Of a stretch of 64,000 nucleotides of DNA, positions 11,261 through 22,967 are shown piece after piece. Below the pieces are notes generated by a model, which searched no databases, was not told the DNA's origin, and saw only the letters and a program-made list of their open reading frames with translations. The position numbers and the translations under genes are program-made. The stretch is from the NCBI GenBank assembly GCA_948567375.1, contig OX419760.1:28024001-28088000 (forward strand). The letters run 5' to 3'. This stretch comes from Lunularia cruciata (Eukaryota > Streptophyta > Marchantiopsida > Lunulariales > Lunulariaceae). The first letter of the stretch is position 1. Each line of letters opens with the position of its first letter.

Positions 11261-11569
11261 TCTCAACCACTAGAGGTCCCAACCTCTATGTGAAAAACTC
11301 CCTCCACTCTGGCTACAAGCTCCACATGTCATCTAGCTGCATCCCAAGTGGACCAAAGGTGTAATCCAAGTAGCCCACGCTCATCTGGATAGACTCCAAG
11401 TAGACCACTCTCCCTAGTAGCTATTGGCTGTGTCCTAAGAATACCATGTCCACTTGGTCCATCACTCCCAACATGTGCCTGAATCATCTTGATAGGCACA
11501 AGGCTCACAAGTGTTTGAGTGGTGATGCCTATCAAGCACATCCTCCGCTGCTTTGCCAAGCCAAGGCTC

Positions 11570-12510
11570 ATAATCTAGGTCAAACAATTCAAGGCCATAG
11601 CCTGACCTAACACATGCCACCTAGATGCCTCTGACATTGCTGGAATAGTGGTAATACAAGTGCAACCCATCGCCCGCTCTCTCTCATCAACGTTGGGCTC
11701 CACCAACTACTGTAACTATGAGTCATAAACAAGTCTAGGTCCTCACTCTTGAAAAACATGAGAGCTTGGGAAACTCATGAGTGTGGGAAATGGGACTCTA
11801 GGCTATCCAACTAGGTTCACCACTACCATAGGTAATCTACCAGCCACTACCACTATTTAAGACTTACGCCCAACATCCAAAATATCATCAACAAGGATGT
11901 AGTCAAGTCATTGAATCCCATCATAAGCATGCTATAAACCCTCTTTGAGTAAGAGGTTTATCCACCAAAGACAAAGACGATGAGCCCATGATCTCACTCT
12001 GGCTACATCTAACAATATAGCAAGTCCCATCTAAGACTGGACTTGATGTGTACTTGCTACCCATGAAAGGAATGTTCTCCAAAAGGTAAGCTGGAGAAAC
12101 AGACTGATGAACATGGAGATGTTGTAGTATCCGTAACATCTCCCAAAACACACCAAAACAAAGATCCTAAAGACTCAAACCTTGGCCCGCATGTGTATGT
12201 CCCTGACATGGCCATCCAAAAATCACAAAGTGAATAGGCTTATGTCTCTCCAGATCATGCGCCCCCAGTAAAGAAATGTTTGCTGGTAGGGCCTTCTGGT
12301 AACCTCTGACTGCTAACATCAATAATAACTCCAGATACTGATAGACCAAGTGTGCCTTATGATGTAGAGAGACTCACCTAGTAGTCTCATCTCTCTCTAC
12401 ATACAAGTACCTCTATACTTGTATACCCACATGTAATACCATAGCTAGTCCGGTGCTAATCCCACCAAACAACTGCAATAGACATATCTCCTCTACTGGA
12501 TACTGCCAAG
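11570..12510 (-). pseudogene. C5-cytosine DNA methyltransferase (DNMT) domain embedded in element A
   Basis: DNMTs transfer a methyl group from S-adenosylmethionine to cytosine C5. Visible here in order: motif I LFGGISTGL (12449-12472; one Gly of F-x-G-x-G appears changed to Ser), motif IV GWPCQG with the catalytic Cys codon intact (PCQ at 12203-12211), motif VI LLENIP (ENI at 12071-12079), a motif VIII-like AHRLCLWW (11962-11985), a motif IX-like ERERAMG (about 11,665-11,690) and a motif X-like VLGQAM (about 11,590-11,610). Motifs I to VI share one frame, interrupted by stops; a one-base shift near 12,040 moves the rest to another frame. The domain of about 310 codons lies between protease and RT in the polyprotein and on the same strand, so it is part of the element and not a captured neighbour. 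Dead in this copy. Confidence 0.88.
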
Positions 12511-13025
12511 CAATGAGTGTGGTATCTAGAGGTGTCAAAGTAATCAACTCTGAAGGCTCATCCTCACACTCATCTCTCGATGGTACAAAGGTTCCACTCC
12601 AAGCCTGTTGCACCAACTGATCTGCATGTTGTTGTAACGCCTCCTTTGAACTCCACAATGGAACATCCAAGGTGGATGGAACAATCCCACTTGTACTCCA
12701 AATCTGAGTGATCTCCTTTGGTATTGGAGTATCCTCTGCATGGGCGTTCCCCTCCAACAAGTCACTAGGCCAAGTAACTACACCATTGAAAGCTAAAACT
12801 GATGTTGCCATGGTCCCGAACTGTAGTGAGCCAAGACTACCACTACTAAAGCGTACTAGTAGATGATATACCCATCCCTCACTAGACTGCCAACCTGGTC
12901 TAAAGGAGGTTATCTCCTCCCAATAATCAATACTAAAACCCATCGGGTAAAACATTGCTCCCCCAACTAGCACATCATATGACTCAGCTATTGTTGCAAT
13001 AGCCTAAGCTCTCACCACCAAGCTA
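12511..13025 (-). pseudogene. Protease-to-DNMT spacer of element A
   Basis: An open minus-strand stretch (12,413-12,973) covers the DNMT N-terminus plus about 150 residues upstream. The upstream part contains YPMGFSIDYWEEITSFRPGW and an acidic segment (SRDECEDEP). I recognise no separate domain. It is continuous with motif I of the DNMT, so it is probably a linker or the N-terminal extension of the methyltransferase. Confidence 0.6.
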
Positions 13026-13330
13026 TTAGTCCGATGACCAGGCTGAACTTGGATAACAAGCTCCCCACGTGTGATGTATTATGTTGAACCACAACCTAGA
13101 GATGTCTGGATCTAAAAAGGACACCTCTCCACATCGGTCTTCCGTAACTCTAGACCGACTACTGCAGCCTTCCCCAACATAAGAGGTTGTGCACCAGAGT
13201 CTAACAGACTCTCTATGGTGTATAAACCTTCCTTGAAGGTCCCACCAAACGGGAAATCCCCCTCTGGTTATCCAATAAGACAACACCAGGTGTGAACCGC
13301 ACTCTCTTAAAGGCCGGTCTAGCTGGCAAC
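13026..13330 (-). pseudogene. Aspartic protease domain of element A
   Basis: The minus strand reads LLDSGAQPLMLG, with the catalytic D-S-G-A at 13190-13201, followed by GKAAVVGLELR and a later YITRGELVIQVQPG block. The D-T/S-G-A motif and spacing are typical of retroviral-type proteases that cleave the Gag-Pol polyprotein. It lies between Gag and the DNMT. Frame changes nearby indicate decay. Confidence 0.82.
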
Positions 13331-15165
13331 TCCTCTAGTCTAACCGCTACTACCTGCCATAAACCATTGGTCGCTAAATGGATCCTATGCTCCTCAACCA
13401 AGTCAACTCCACTATCAACCACCTCTACTCTACTAGTAGGAACCGCATCATCCCTACTCTCATAAAGCATGGCAACCAACCGGAACACTAGGGCTAGGTC
13501 AACTTCCAATGTAAACATGTCATTGGCTGAAAACAAAGGGCATCGCATAATCAATTGAACCGCCCCCAACATCATGCTAGACTCAAATCTGTGTAGTAGC
13601 AGGTGGTTGACTAGCAGGTAGTCTATCATGTATTCCATCACCACCTACCACATCTGCATTGGGACGTTTAAGAACCATGGATGTTGTTTGCAATGCCTCA
13701 AATAGCATTAAAGACTAGGGGAGTCTGACTCGTCTTCCAACCTCTCCTCTTTATGGGTCCAATTCCACTGATGCTCCTCTAGGCTCTGGAGCACATACTA
13801 CACTCCTAGTCATTGCTATAGATGCATCCACGTATGCTGCTCCGCACATGAAGTCCAAAGCATCTCTATCACTAGCATATGAGGTGGAAGCCTTGACACC
13901 CAAATCTGATCTCCTTTGAGCAATAACCATACTAGCCAATCTTTGCTCCAACTGCTCAATCCAAGTAGCCATAGTTGTATCAAAAGTAAGGGCAAGTAAG
14001 GGCATGTACCACACCCCTACTAGGTGTAGATCCTCTACCACCACCTCTAGCACCTCATCCTCCATGAACTGGAGCTCCTCTACTACTTGCCATAGCAGCC
14101 CTACCACTCCGTAACTCCGGGTGTAGGTCAAAGCACCGGTCACAACACCAATCACTAGTGTGACCAAATCTGTGGTAATGCTCACACTACCTTTGTGCTG
14201 GCTGTGATGCACCTGAGGTATCAGGTCCACCACCCTGAGTACACTCTCTCTGATGGTGAGGTCCACCACAAGTCCAACAAGCAACACCACTACTCACTAG
14301 CTGCTGCTGACCCAAAAATGAAGGTAAGGGTCTAACTCCACTAGGCCCTTCACTCGCTCCATAGGATCTGGGTTGTCCACCTTGTCCTTGAAAACCAATT
14401 GGGCGTGGTGTACTTTGTTGCACTCTAGAAGAAGTAACAACTATGGATGAGGTCTCCCTATCAAATCTAGATGTCACCACTCTTTCCTCTACCATGTTGA
14501 GCTCAATATGCTTAGCCAAACCAAAGACCATTGCCAAAGTAGGCAAAGTAGCCTATAACAACATAACATCACAAAACTCTATGTTGCAACTCCTTGTCTA
14601 GTATCCCATACCAAAACTGGATTGCTTGGGACTCAATAACTCCCTAAGTGAAACTAATCAGCCGCCTCATGCGAGTGTATGCCTTGCATAGGCTTTCTCT
14701 AGCCTTCCGCCAGAACTCCTACAAGCTTCTCAGCTTGTCAATCCACACTCCTTGGTACTAATGCCTCAAACATTGGAAGAACTCCACCATGGTTAAACCC
14801 AATACCACACCACCTCTTGTAGTGGTACCTCCACTTGTGGTAAAACTATCTCTAGCTAGTGCACCTCCACTAGCTCCACCAACACTACTCGAGCTAGAAC
14901 TCGTAGGTACAACCAATCTACTCATGGCAACCAAGCTTGAAGTGATAGAGATATAGTTTGGAGACCAATACTATCTCCATAACTCAATCTCCTCCAAATG
15001 AGCTCTCCTGAACTCATGGCAGTCATCCATCGGTGGACCCTCCAAATATTGAAACAACTCCTTCTATGCCATGAAAGGTGTGAACAAAGTCGGGTTCCAC
15101 ATTTGCTGCAAATCACACCAACTATCAAACTCCTGGATGAAGTCATCCAACTCAATGGTACCCAT
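13331..15165 (-). pseudogene. Gag region of element A with zinc knuckle
   Basis: The likely start is the ATG at 15163-15165 (MGTIELDDFIQEF). Capsid-like sequence follows, including LEGPPMDDCHEFRRAHLEEIELW, with stops from apparent C-to-T changes. A zinc knuckle CWTCGGPHHQREC (14241-14279; CX2CX3HX4C spacing, a variant seen in plant gypsy elements) lies after a Gly/Pro/Ser-rich linker. The open frame at 13,213-13,644 (LALVFRLVAMLYESRDD) links Gag to the protease. Gag packages the element RNA into virus-like particles. Confidence 0.78.
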
Positions 15166-16370
15166 TGTACCAGAGTAACACTAGGGCCTTTGGAGGCCCC
15201 ATAAATCTCATCCATGTCTCACAACAACGGTGCAGTCACAACAAGTGCATCTCAACTAGATCAACTCTTGTGTCAAACTCCAACTTAGAGTCAATCTCTT
15301 CCCTCACTAGGACCTAAGATATCGATATCGAGCGCCACTTTGAGTAAACCCACTGCCTTTTGTAGTGCTATCTCCTCTAGAATCCCCAAAGAACTACATC
15401 GTGACAAAGCAACCGCAAAGTGCAATAGCAAGTGCCCCACCAAGTGCAAACAACACCAAGTGCCAACACTAACCAAGCACCACCAAGTGCCAACACCAAC
15501 CAAGCACCACCAAGTGCCAATACCAACCGAGCTCCACCAAGTGCCAAAACTAACGGGACATTGTCCACTAAGGTAACTCTAACCGAGACAACTACACTAG
15601 AGGCAAGGGCGACCTGTAACCTACCATCACACAACATGCATTCTCACGGTCTGTAGGTCATCACTTCTTGCCTCACTGGAGAGAAACAAAGATAGTCTGA
15701 CTGGTCACCACTCTAGCCTCACTATCGAGAGAACACCAGAGCACCAACGCTTAAAATTCAGGGCACCTCACACAAATACGGTGCACAGACATGAAGCAAA
15801 GAATGGAGGGGGTCCAATCACAAGAATGCTAAAAAATAACCCTCTATCTCATAAATCAATACAAGACTGAATCTGCCACCATTTGGCATTTGACATAATT
15901 GGAGTACCTATCTACTTCCTGAGCTACAAGGATCAACGAGGATCAGATTCAAGTTCTTCTCACCAAAATCTGACATAACTCCTCCACACAATTTGACATA
16001 AATTTGACGTAGAATCTAATATAAATCCTTAAAAATAGTTGATCATTAAATCCTTAGCTAACTCTTCACTCAAGCCAAATTGGAAAAATGTGTTTCATCT
16101 AATCTTCAATTAGTGAGGATCTGCTCCCAACTCCACCTCCAATTTCAATTTTTGAGCTCAACTCGTAACAAATTGGTCTTGACCTCAAAATCACAACTAT
16201 TGCTTGAAAATTGCTTCTTCCCTACCTCCAAATTTTTCCAGCGCTTCCGCACACACACTCTCTCAAGGAAATCTGAACTACTCAATCAAGACACCATGAT
16301 CCACCGAGCTTGGAGATACCGCCACACTCGCAATTCTTGCACTCAATTTTCCCCTGACTCACTTCTTTGA
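15166..16370 (-). other. Leader of element A between 5' LTR and Gag
   Basis: About 1.2 kb between the right LTR and the probable Gag start, containing the 27-bp repeat and otherwise no recognisable coding sequence. Directly inside the LTR (minus strand from 16370) I do not see the usual TGGTATCAGAGC primer-binding site; a partly similar gcggtatctccaagc lies about 50 bases further in. Confidence 0.55.
15455..15562. repeat. 27-bp tandem repeat, about four units
   Basis: The phrase ccaagtgcca recurs at 15456, 15483, 15510 and 15537, a 27-base period, within units such as caccaccaagtgccaacacc. On the minus strand it encodes a nine-residue repeat (GGAWLVLAL), but it lies upstream of the probable Gag start, so it is likely a repeat in the untranslated leader of element A. 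Confidence 0.88.
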
Positions 16371-16819
16371 TGTAATCAGATTGTTTACAACTTGAATCAA
16401 TCAAACTCATATCAATACTTGATCTGATCTTCAACAACTTGCCAACAAGTGGGCATTGATTATAGTCAAGCCACACCCACTCTAGCTAAGAGACTCCAGG
16501 TGACACTCGCCGGTTTTCTGTCCACTCTAGCCAAGAACTTGAAGGCTCAACATCAGAGAAAAGAGCTTTCTAGAGCTGGACTTCCACGGTATACTCCTGA
16601 TTTTTGACCTTTGTCTCATCCCAATGGTCCCACTGATGGCACACCCAATGGTGCGGACTGTGCAAGTGATGGTGGGCCCCACCATAAAGTCAGTACTCTA
16701 AACACAAAATCTGATCGTCAAAAAGTAGTCTATGAGTAAATGCCAAAATGCCTCTAACTACTAACATTGGAACTCCAGTGTTTGAGCAATCTAGATGCAA
16801 CACTACAAATGGCATGACA
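16371..16819 (-). repeat. 5' LTR of element A
   Basis: The LTR is 449 bp. On the minus strand it begins TGTCATGCC and ends GATTACA, so it has TG...CA ends. It matches 5926-6371 along its length with many transitions, indicating an old insertion. It lacks the 105-bp segment found next to the left LTR. U1 sequence begins directly outside at 16,820. Confidence 0.85.
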
Positions 16820-18280
16820 ATACAAAGTTGAACAACCTCAAGATGCAAAGTGATGCAATGGAATCAAGGTGTATATAAATGACCAACTCAGGTATTTTTA
16901 GTCAAGCTACAAGCCCACTTCATGTCCAAGTTCCAAGAAACAATGACCAATATTGTTTGAGCTATTGAAGGTTACAAAAAGAACTCTAGAGCTCATCCAA
17001 CTGTGCAAATGAGATGGTAGTTTGTCGCAAGCAACATCAGATCATGAAGCACACAAGTAATGACTTTGTAAGATGACATAATACTCATACAACTCAAACT
17101 TCAGATGACTCCACATGAAATGAGCACCAATCAACTTTGTAAAAACCAACTACAATCCACCTTGTAGTTAGTTGTAGCCCAAGACTCTTCATATTAGTAC
17201 ATACTTTGTACATAGCTAGTTAGACTACAATACAAAGATCTTGTGTATCACATGACATAATAGTTGTAGTTGATAAGCCAAGAAATTATGGTGGGAATAC
17301 CACATGGTCCATGCCTATTCAAGATTAGATTAGGATAAGATCAAGGTAAGATTAGTGAGGCATAAGTGTATTTAGAAGATCTCCAATCCATTGAAGCCAT
17401 TGGATTTCTTTGGCGGCTAATTAAGAAAATGTAAAAAAGGCTTAGGCTCAATGTTCACCAGGTTCATTTGGTGCATCCTTATTTTGCAGAAAATGAAGTG
17501 TACACCATCAAGAAAATTGAGTTGGTGTATGTATATTTGCTTATGCCTTGTATGAATGATTGCAAGCTTAATGGAGTTGAAGTGAGGACTCTTCACCTAG
17601 GAGCAGAAGCACTTGAGTGAGTGGAATCATTCATGTAGAATTGGAGTATTCATCTCTAGGAGCCCTATAGAGGTCAAGGATAATACAAAGATATACTACC
17701 ACTAGTCTTGAGTATCATAAAGTAACATTGAATTGTAAGATTAAGTAGTGTGATCCATTTAGGTCCCTTGTGAAGTCTTGCACTCTAGGATGGTAGAACG
17801 CTACTTCAAGGCTAGGCAACAAGGTGAATGGACCTTTGGAGGATCCTACCTTTTGTCAAAAATACATTCTATGATACTAATTATAGGACTATGTAGTACG
17901 GTTGATCTTGTACGACATTGAACCTCATGATTGTAAACTAGGATCTCAATACACACAATTATCTCAACAGAATTGATCCAAAATCTGTTCATGCCAAACA
18001 GGAAGATAATTTTGAGGCAAAGTGACCTTCATTATGAATAAACCATCACATTCAGATATCCTTTGGATTAAATCTATAGTGAGTGTGGTTACTTATGAAT
18101 TTATCTATACTTAGTGCACCAAAGGTGGTGACATTACTCTCTAGGAATTATTTGCCCCAAGAGGGTGAAGAAAAAATAATAGAACATCATCTTGTGATAC
18201 TTTATCTCATTTTAGTCATCTTCAACTCATATCCTCATGGGACCGACCTATTCTTACAATGTTATTACAAATTTGAATGA
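16820..18280 (+). mobile_element. Unclassified element U1, right part
   Basis: This continues U1 after element A. It matches 21.5-22.37 kb and 28.6-29.3 kb of U2 in order: the agattagattaggataagat block (17,330 and 21,985), caccatcaaga(a/c)(a/t)attgagtt (17,507 and 22,173) and the terminal block with tattacaaatttgaa (18,262 and 29,272). The last ~1 kb looks like the 3' terminal repeat of the family because both copies end at the same phrase. No coding motif is recognised in it. Confidence 0.6.
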
Positions 18281-18960
18281 CACTTGATTGTTACATTTAG
18301 ATTTACTTCATGTCTATTATTTGATTTTTTATTTTCTTATTTGATCTTGCTTTAAAATATTATATAACTAAACTTGTAATAAAAAATTATGTCTACTTAA
18401 TTTTTTTTTATAAAATTGAAAATTATTATATATATATGATACAAAAAAAATTAAAACTAATTAACACTTATTTAATTTAATTTATTTTTTTGAAATTTCA
18501 ATGATTTATATAGGTCTTGACATAAAAAAAAAAAAAAAGGATATGCATCATAACTCTCCAAATTATTGCATAACTTGTAAGAAGTATGTTCTAATCATTA
18601 TGTTCTAATACATTGTCTTTTATTATTTAACTTGAAATATGGATGTTGTAAGGAGAATTTAATTATCATCATGTTGAAAGAGTAAAAATTAAAATTCTCG
18701 AATCAAAAACTAATATTTTATATTATAAATTTTTGTTAAACTATATAATATTCTTGTCATGACCCATTTTTTAATTTTGTCCCATTTTATCTGATCTTCA
18801 ATAGCTGAGTAGCATTTTTAGACAATAGATTAAGTCTTAGGATAATACTAAGTAGGAGAAAATAATTAGTTCATGCTCTATCCTTAATGAGGTACAAGTC
18901 TGGCTTGACAATTCATATTGGAAAAAACACACAATGAGTACTATGATATGAGATAGCTTA
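18281..18960. other. AT-rich spacer between U1 and U2
   Basis: Very AT-rich with a 15-base A run near 18,525 and TA runs. I see no gene or clear element boundary. It may include the degenerate 5' end of U2. Confidence 0.5.
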
Positions 18961-21900
18961 CAACAATGCCATAAGCTTGTGGAAATTCTTCATACAAGCT
19001 ATAGAGCAACAAGATTCTATCAAAACAACATTCCACGTGATTCTACTGCCAATTCAAAATCTACAACCTGCAACTTGCAACTCACCACCAAAGAACCATG
19101 TTGCAAGTGGCTTGCACATGGTCTATTTGACCATGAACCTTCACCAACCATCACGACTATGCAACGGAATCTACAAAAATTGACCTCACCCGTGAGGAGT
19201 TAATTTTTTCTTGCATCAATTTTCATTTCTCTTGTGCATGAATCTCTCAAGCTATTGTCCAAGATCAGCTGCAAAGTGCATGAGTGTAAAAGTTAAAGGG
19301 GCTAATACAAGAAAGAAGATTTGAATACCTTCAAGATGGTAGAATAAGCTATGGTAGTCAAGACAAAGGCAAAATCATGCAAGGAAGACAAAATTAAGTA
19401 CAAACCTCCCAAATTATCAAAATGGGGATTGCATTGTAAGCGGAGTACCTAAAGAGTAGAAATTTAGAATTCTTATTGTGGGATTGGAGTTTTATAGATC
19501 TGCCAATGTTAGAAGAAACACAAAAAACACACACACTAAATTGTTAAGAACCAACCTTGTAACATGGATAGAAGACCATTAGCAGCAAATCTTAGAGGAA
19601 AAGTGCGCATCATTTGGCCAAATTTATATTGATACTCCTCACAGTAGGCCAAGTAAGAGTATGAAAGCCAACATAGACAATGCATTTGTAGGAAGGAAGT
19701 CCATTAGATTAGTCATACTGGAATTGATTATAAAGTGGTTTCAACCAAAAGAAATTTTTTAACAACCTCAACCAAGCTATTTTCTTCCAACTCTTGCACA
19801 AAGTAAAACTTGTGAGTTGGGAGTAGATGTTCCAAGAATGAGTAAATGAGATATTGGAGGACATGGGACAAGGAGTGGACACAATTGTAGCATCCTTTAT
19901 TGTGCATTTCTACCTTGGAATGTGCCTCTTCTTGAACTAGGAAAAGGAAAGATTTTTAAGTCATTTCCATCATCCTTCCTACTTCAATGGACATCCCAAT
20001 TTGGACAAGGAAATAACAAAGTATCATGATATGGATGAAGAGTATGATCATACCAAGAATTTTGTACTTTTCAAAGAATCCTACAACACCATTATGATTA
20101 GTAAGAAGGTACCTACAATGAGGGCCAAAGCCATGGTCTTCAAGAAATGAAAAAGAAACTAAGTTATTCAATTTTATCTAGTGAAAGTGGAAGTGGCAAA
20201 GCCATGAGACAAGGTGGAAATAAGGCCTCTATGACAAAAGAAAGTCACTTTGGCTCCAAGAAAGACACCTTTATAAATGAGAATTGGTCTGACAATGATG
20301 ACTTGTTTACAAGCATCTTGTCACCAGATGCAAAATATCAAAGGAGGCAACAAATGACAATGCATATTCATCACTAATTCTTGATAGAGTTGTTAAGGAT
20401 AAGGGAAAAGCACCAATAGATGATGACAAGGCCACATTGTTCTCCTAAGAAAGCACCTTTGTTAGTGCTTGTCTTTTTCCCCAACATTGTGGACCTAAGA
20501 GTCCTATTTTGAACATTGTACATGTCGTTTTAGGGATACAAGCCAACCAAGGTTCCATGTATGTTGAGGAAATGCAAAAGCAAGAAGCAAAAACCCAAAA
20601 GCTAAAAGAAGAAGATTCCACTATGGGCCACCTACAAGCCGGGGACAAACTCATTAGGATAGCAAGCAAGATGATGTTAGAGTGCATCAAGATGGAAGAT
20701 CCTCCTCATGAAACACCATCAACATGATCTCCAATATGAGATGATAACTTGAGTATGATGTGTGACATTTGTTGACATTTAAAATACAACCTCAATTTAA
20801 TGGCATGGTTGATGTTGATATACATGTAATAACATTGATTATGGAACTATTGGAGGAGATTGCTCCCTTCTACAAAGAGTTAGATTTTGCCATTCACAAG
20901 CCATTGATAAGCGCATAAAGTACCTTAATGACAAAACAAGTATAACTACCAAAGACAAGGCTATGCTTTGTATCAAATTGAAAAATACCATTGAATAGCT
21001 CACCAAGGAGTTTGCATCATCTAAGGATAAAGACCACCTATTCAAGAAGTTCCACCAAGAAGAACCATCTTTACAAGGACAACATAAAGTCATCTTACAA
21101 TGCCTACAATTGGGGGTTGACTTGGTACAAATGAAGGTTGTAGAACAACAAACCTGCCATGAGAGCAAATGAAGGCATGAAATGAAGAGCTAATAATCAT
21201 CCAAAAAAAATGCTGCTAATACAAAGACAAATATAGTGAAAGGATGGTACAAAAATCTAAAAGAGCTCATAGATCTTCATATCCAAGAGCTAACTACAAG
21301 CCTAAAACAAGTGCATGAGAGAAAGAGGAGATTACAACAAAGGTGCAAGGAGACCTAAAGTCAAAACTTTAGTGATACCATGAAAACTTGGCAAAAAATG
21401 TGTGGTCTTCTCCAACTATAAAACATATAGCAACTCAACTTCTAAACCAGTTGGGATAGATGGCCAATGACACAACAAATTGGAAAAAGATCAAGGACTT
21501 TAGAACTCAAATTAAGGCTCTTGAGAAGAAGGTATATATGATCAACTAACAGCCTTGTCCCTCAAATTATAGAGCCACACAACCTCCAAGTTCAAAGAAG
21601 CACAAACAAGTATCATAGAGTACAAAAGGGAGCTTGCTGAGCTCATTCAAATCTTACAATAGCACAAAGTGGTTTTTCACAATTGCAACCAGATTGTCTT
21701 ATGGCAGCTAACACTCTCAACAATTCCTTAAGTCCCAAGCTATGAAAGACTTAGTAGTTGTTTTGTAGGTAAACCCAATTTAAAGTCATCTACAACTTGT
21801 AGTTTGTTTCTATCTTGTATTTTGTTCACATCTCATAGCCATAGTCATTATGCTTCATACTTATAAATAGTTTGTAGACCTTAATATAAATAAAAATCCA

Positions 21901-22373
21901 AGTGGATCCCTATACAATAAATTAAGATACAACAAATCAGTTAAGGTTGCAATGCCATGTTAAGATGTGCCTTCTTGGAGATTAGATTAGGACAAGATAA
22001 GAATCTTATTAATGAAGATTAGATGTAATTTGAAGATGTTTAGCCATTTTTAGCTATTTGATCTCTTTGATGGCTAAGTAGGAAATATATACATGGCTTA
22101 GGCCTGATGTTTACTAAGATCATTGCATTCAGTGCATTCTTTTTATGCAATAAATGAAGCATTACCATCAAGACTATTGAGTTCGTGTATATGGCTGCTC
22201 TATGTATGAATGTTTGCATACTTAGTCATTTAATTGTGAAGAATATGGCATAGAGGCATAAGTACTAGAGTCAAGGAATATTTTATGTGGAACTAAAGAA
22301 AGGATATTTAGGTGCTTTACAAGGTTAAGAATGATATTTTATTGGACTTTTTTATAGCCTTGGATATCATGAA
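18961..22373 (+). mobile_element. Unclassified decayed element U2, left part
   Basis: Patchwise similar to U1 over its whole length. Plus-strand fragments include an acidic/basic stretch around 20,147-20,360 (LSSESGSGKA...DNDDLF) and a coiled-coil-like Lys/Glu-rich segment around 20,840-21,170 (EEIAPFYKELDF). None matches a retroelement enzyme I recognise. The part after about 21,780 resembles a terminal repeat and has a TATA-like tataaata near 21,870. U2 is interrupted at 22,374 by element B and resumes at 28,611. Confidence 0.6.
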
Positions 22374-22835
22374 TGTAACAATATGGAATTTAACAACAAA
22401 GTTAGTCAAGGTTAACAAAATAGCAAATAGGCCAAATCAATCTAGAATATTCTAAAAGTATCTAGGAAACTACTTGGCACCTTCCAAGTGTTGGTAACGT
22501 GCATGCTAAATGGTGACTTCAAGGAAGAAGCTTCTTGGGAAACTTCTCAGCTAGCTTAGCTTGCACCCCAAGTAGATAACTTTTAGAAGCTTCCAATTAG
22601 CTTAGCTTGCATGCCAAGTAGGTGGCTTCTAGAAGGAAGCTTCTTGAGAAGCTTCCTTGTTAACTTGGCTTGCACTCCAAGAAATTACCTTAAAGAAGCT
22701 TCTCAAGAGCCTTGTATTCTCCTTATAAATACCAGAGCTGAAGCTCATGCTAGGCATTCGGAGTTCCCACATACTCAAGTGTCCCAATGTAATCTTCCAT
22801 TCTCCTATTTCTCTATTTGGTCTTGATCTTTTACA
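22374..22835 (+). repeat. 5' LTR of element B
   Basis: 462 bp, TGTAACAATATGG to TTTTACA. It contains a TATA box at 22733-22741 (ttataaata) and, upstream of it, clustered GAA/TTC palindromes listed separately. It aligns with 28140-28610 and, in reverse orientation, with 63016-63431. Confidence 0.92.
22527..22702 (+). promoter_or_regulatory. Heat-shock-element-like cluster in the 5' LTR of element B
   Basis: A heat-shock factor site is a run of alternating nGAAn/nTTCn units. Here GAAgcTTC occurs at 22527-22534, 22586-22593, 22636-22643, 22648-22655 and 22695-22702, with GAAacTTC at 22539-22546 and TTCtaGAA at 22627-22634. The cluster ends about 30 bases before the TATA box, where a promoter element would act. 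Sequence match is direct; binding by heat-shock factors is inference. Confidence 0.65.
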
Positions 22836-22836
22836 T

Positions 22837-22848
22837 TGGTATCAAAGC
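22837..22848 (+). other. Primer-binding site of element B
   Basis: TGGTATCAAAGC starts one base after the 5' LTR. It matches the usual plant retrotransposon site TGGTATCAGAGC, complementary to the 3' end of initiator methionine tRNA, at 11 of 12 positions. Confidence 0.9.
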
Positions 22849-22967
22849 AGGAATGGGATAGATGGAATTTATAGACCATCAAATCCATTTCTTCTAAACC
22901 ATTAGGACTTTTGTGTCTGAGTACCACCCAAGTATCATTTCACACAATTCATCACGTCATGCTTTGG

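Larger units (their letters stand above)
5821..16819 (-). mobile_element. Element A: Ty3/gypsy retrotransposon carrying DNMT and PHD domains (decayed)
   Basis: Minus-strand LTR retrotransposon with the order LTR, leader, Gag plus zinc knuckle, protease, cytosine DNA methyltransferase, RT, RNase H, integrase, PHD finger, LTR. Long direct repeats bound it (about 5926-6371 and 16371-16819). RT-RNase H-integrase order is that of Ty3/gypsy. It is inserted into U1, whose sequence continues on both sides, and is interrupted by solo LTR S at 8347-9752. Without S it is about 9.5 kb. The polyprotein is broken by stop codons, many explicable by C-to-T or G-to-A change, and by at least one frameshift in the DNMT, so this copy cannot be autonomous. 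I found no tRNA-Met-type primer-binding site next to the right LTR. The extra 105-bp repeat at the left end makes the exact boundary uncertain. Confidence 0.9.

Noticed and set aside
12413-12973. The 186-codon frame as a free-standing host methyltransferase gene
   Set aside because: It starts inside the polyprotein, holds only motif I, continues in frame through stops into motifs IV and VI, and is flanked by protease and RT on the same strand.
15377-15656. Repetitive hydrophobic 'protein' on either strand around 15.4-15.6 kb
   Set aside because: Artefact of the 27-bp tandem repeat in the leader of element A.
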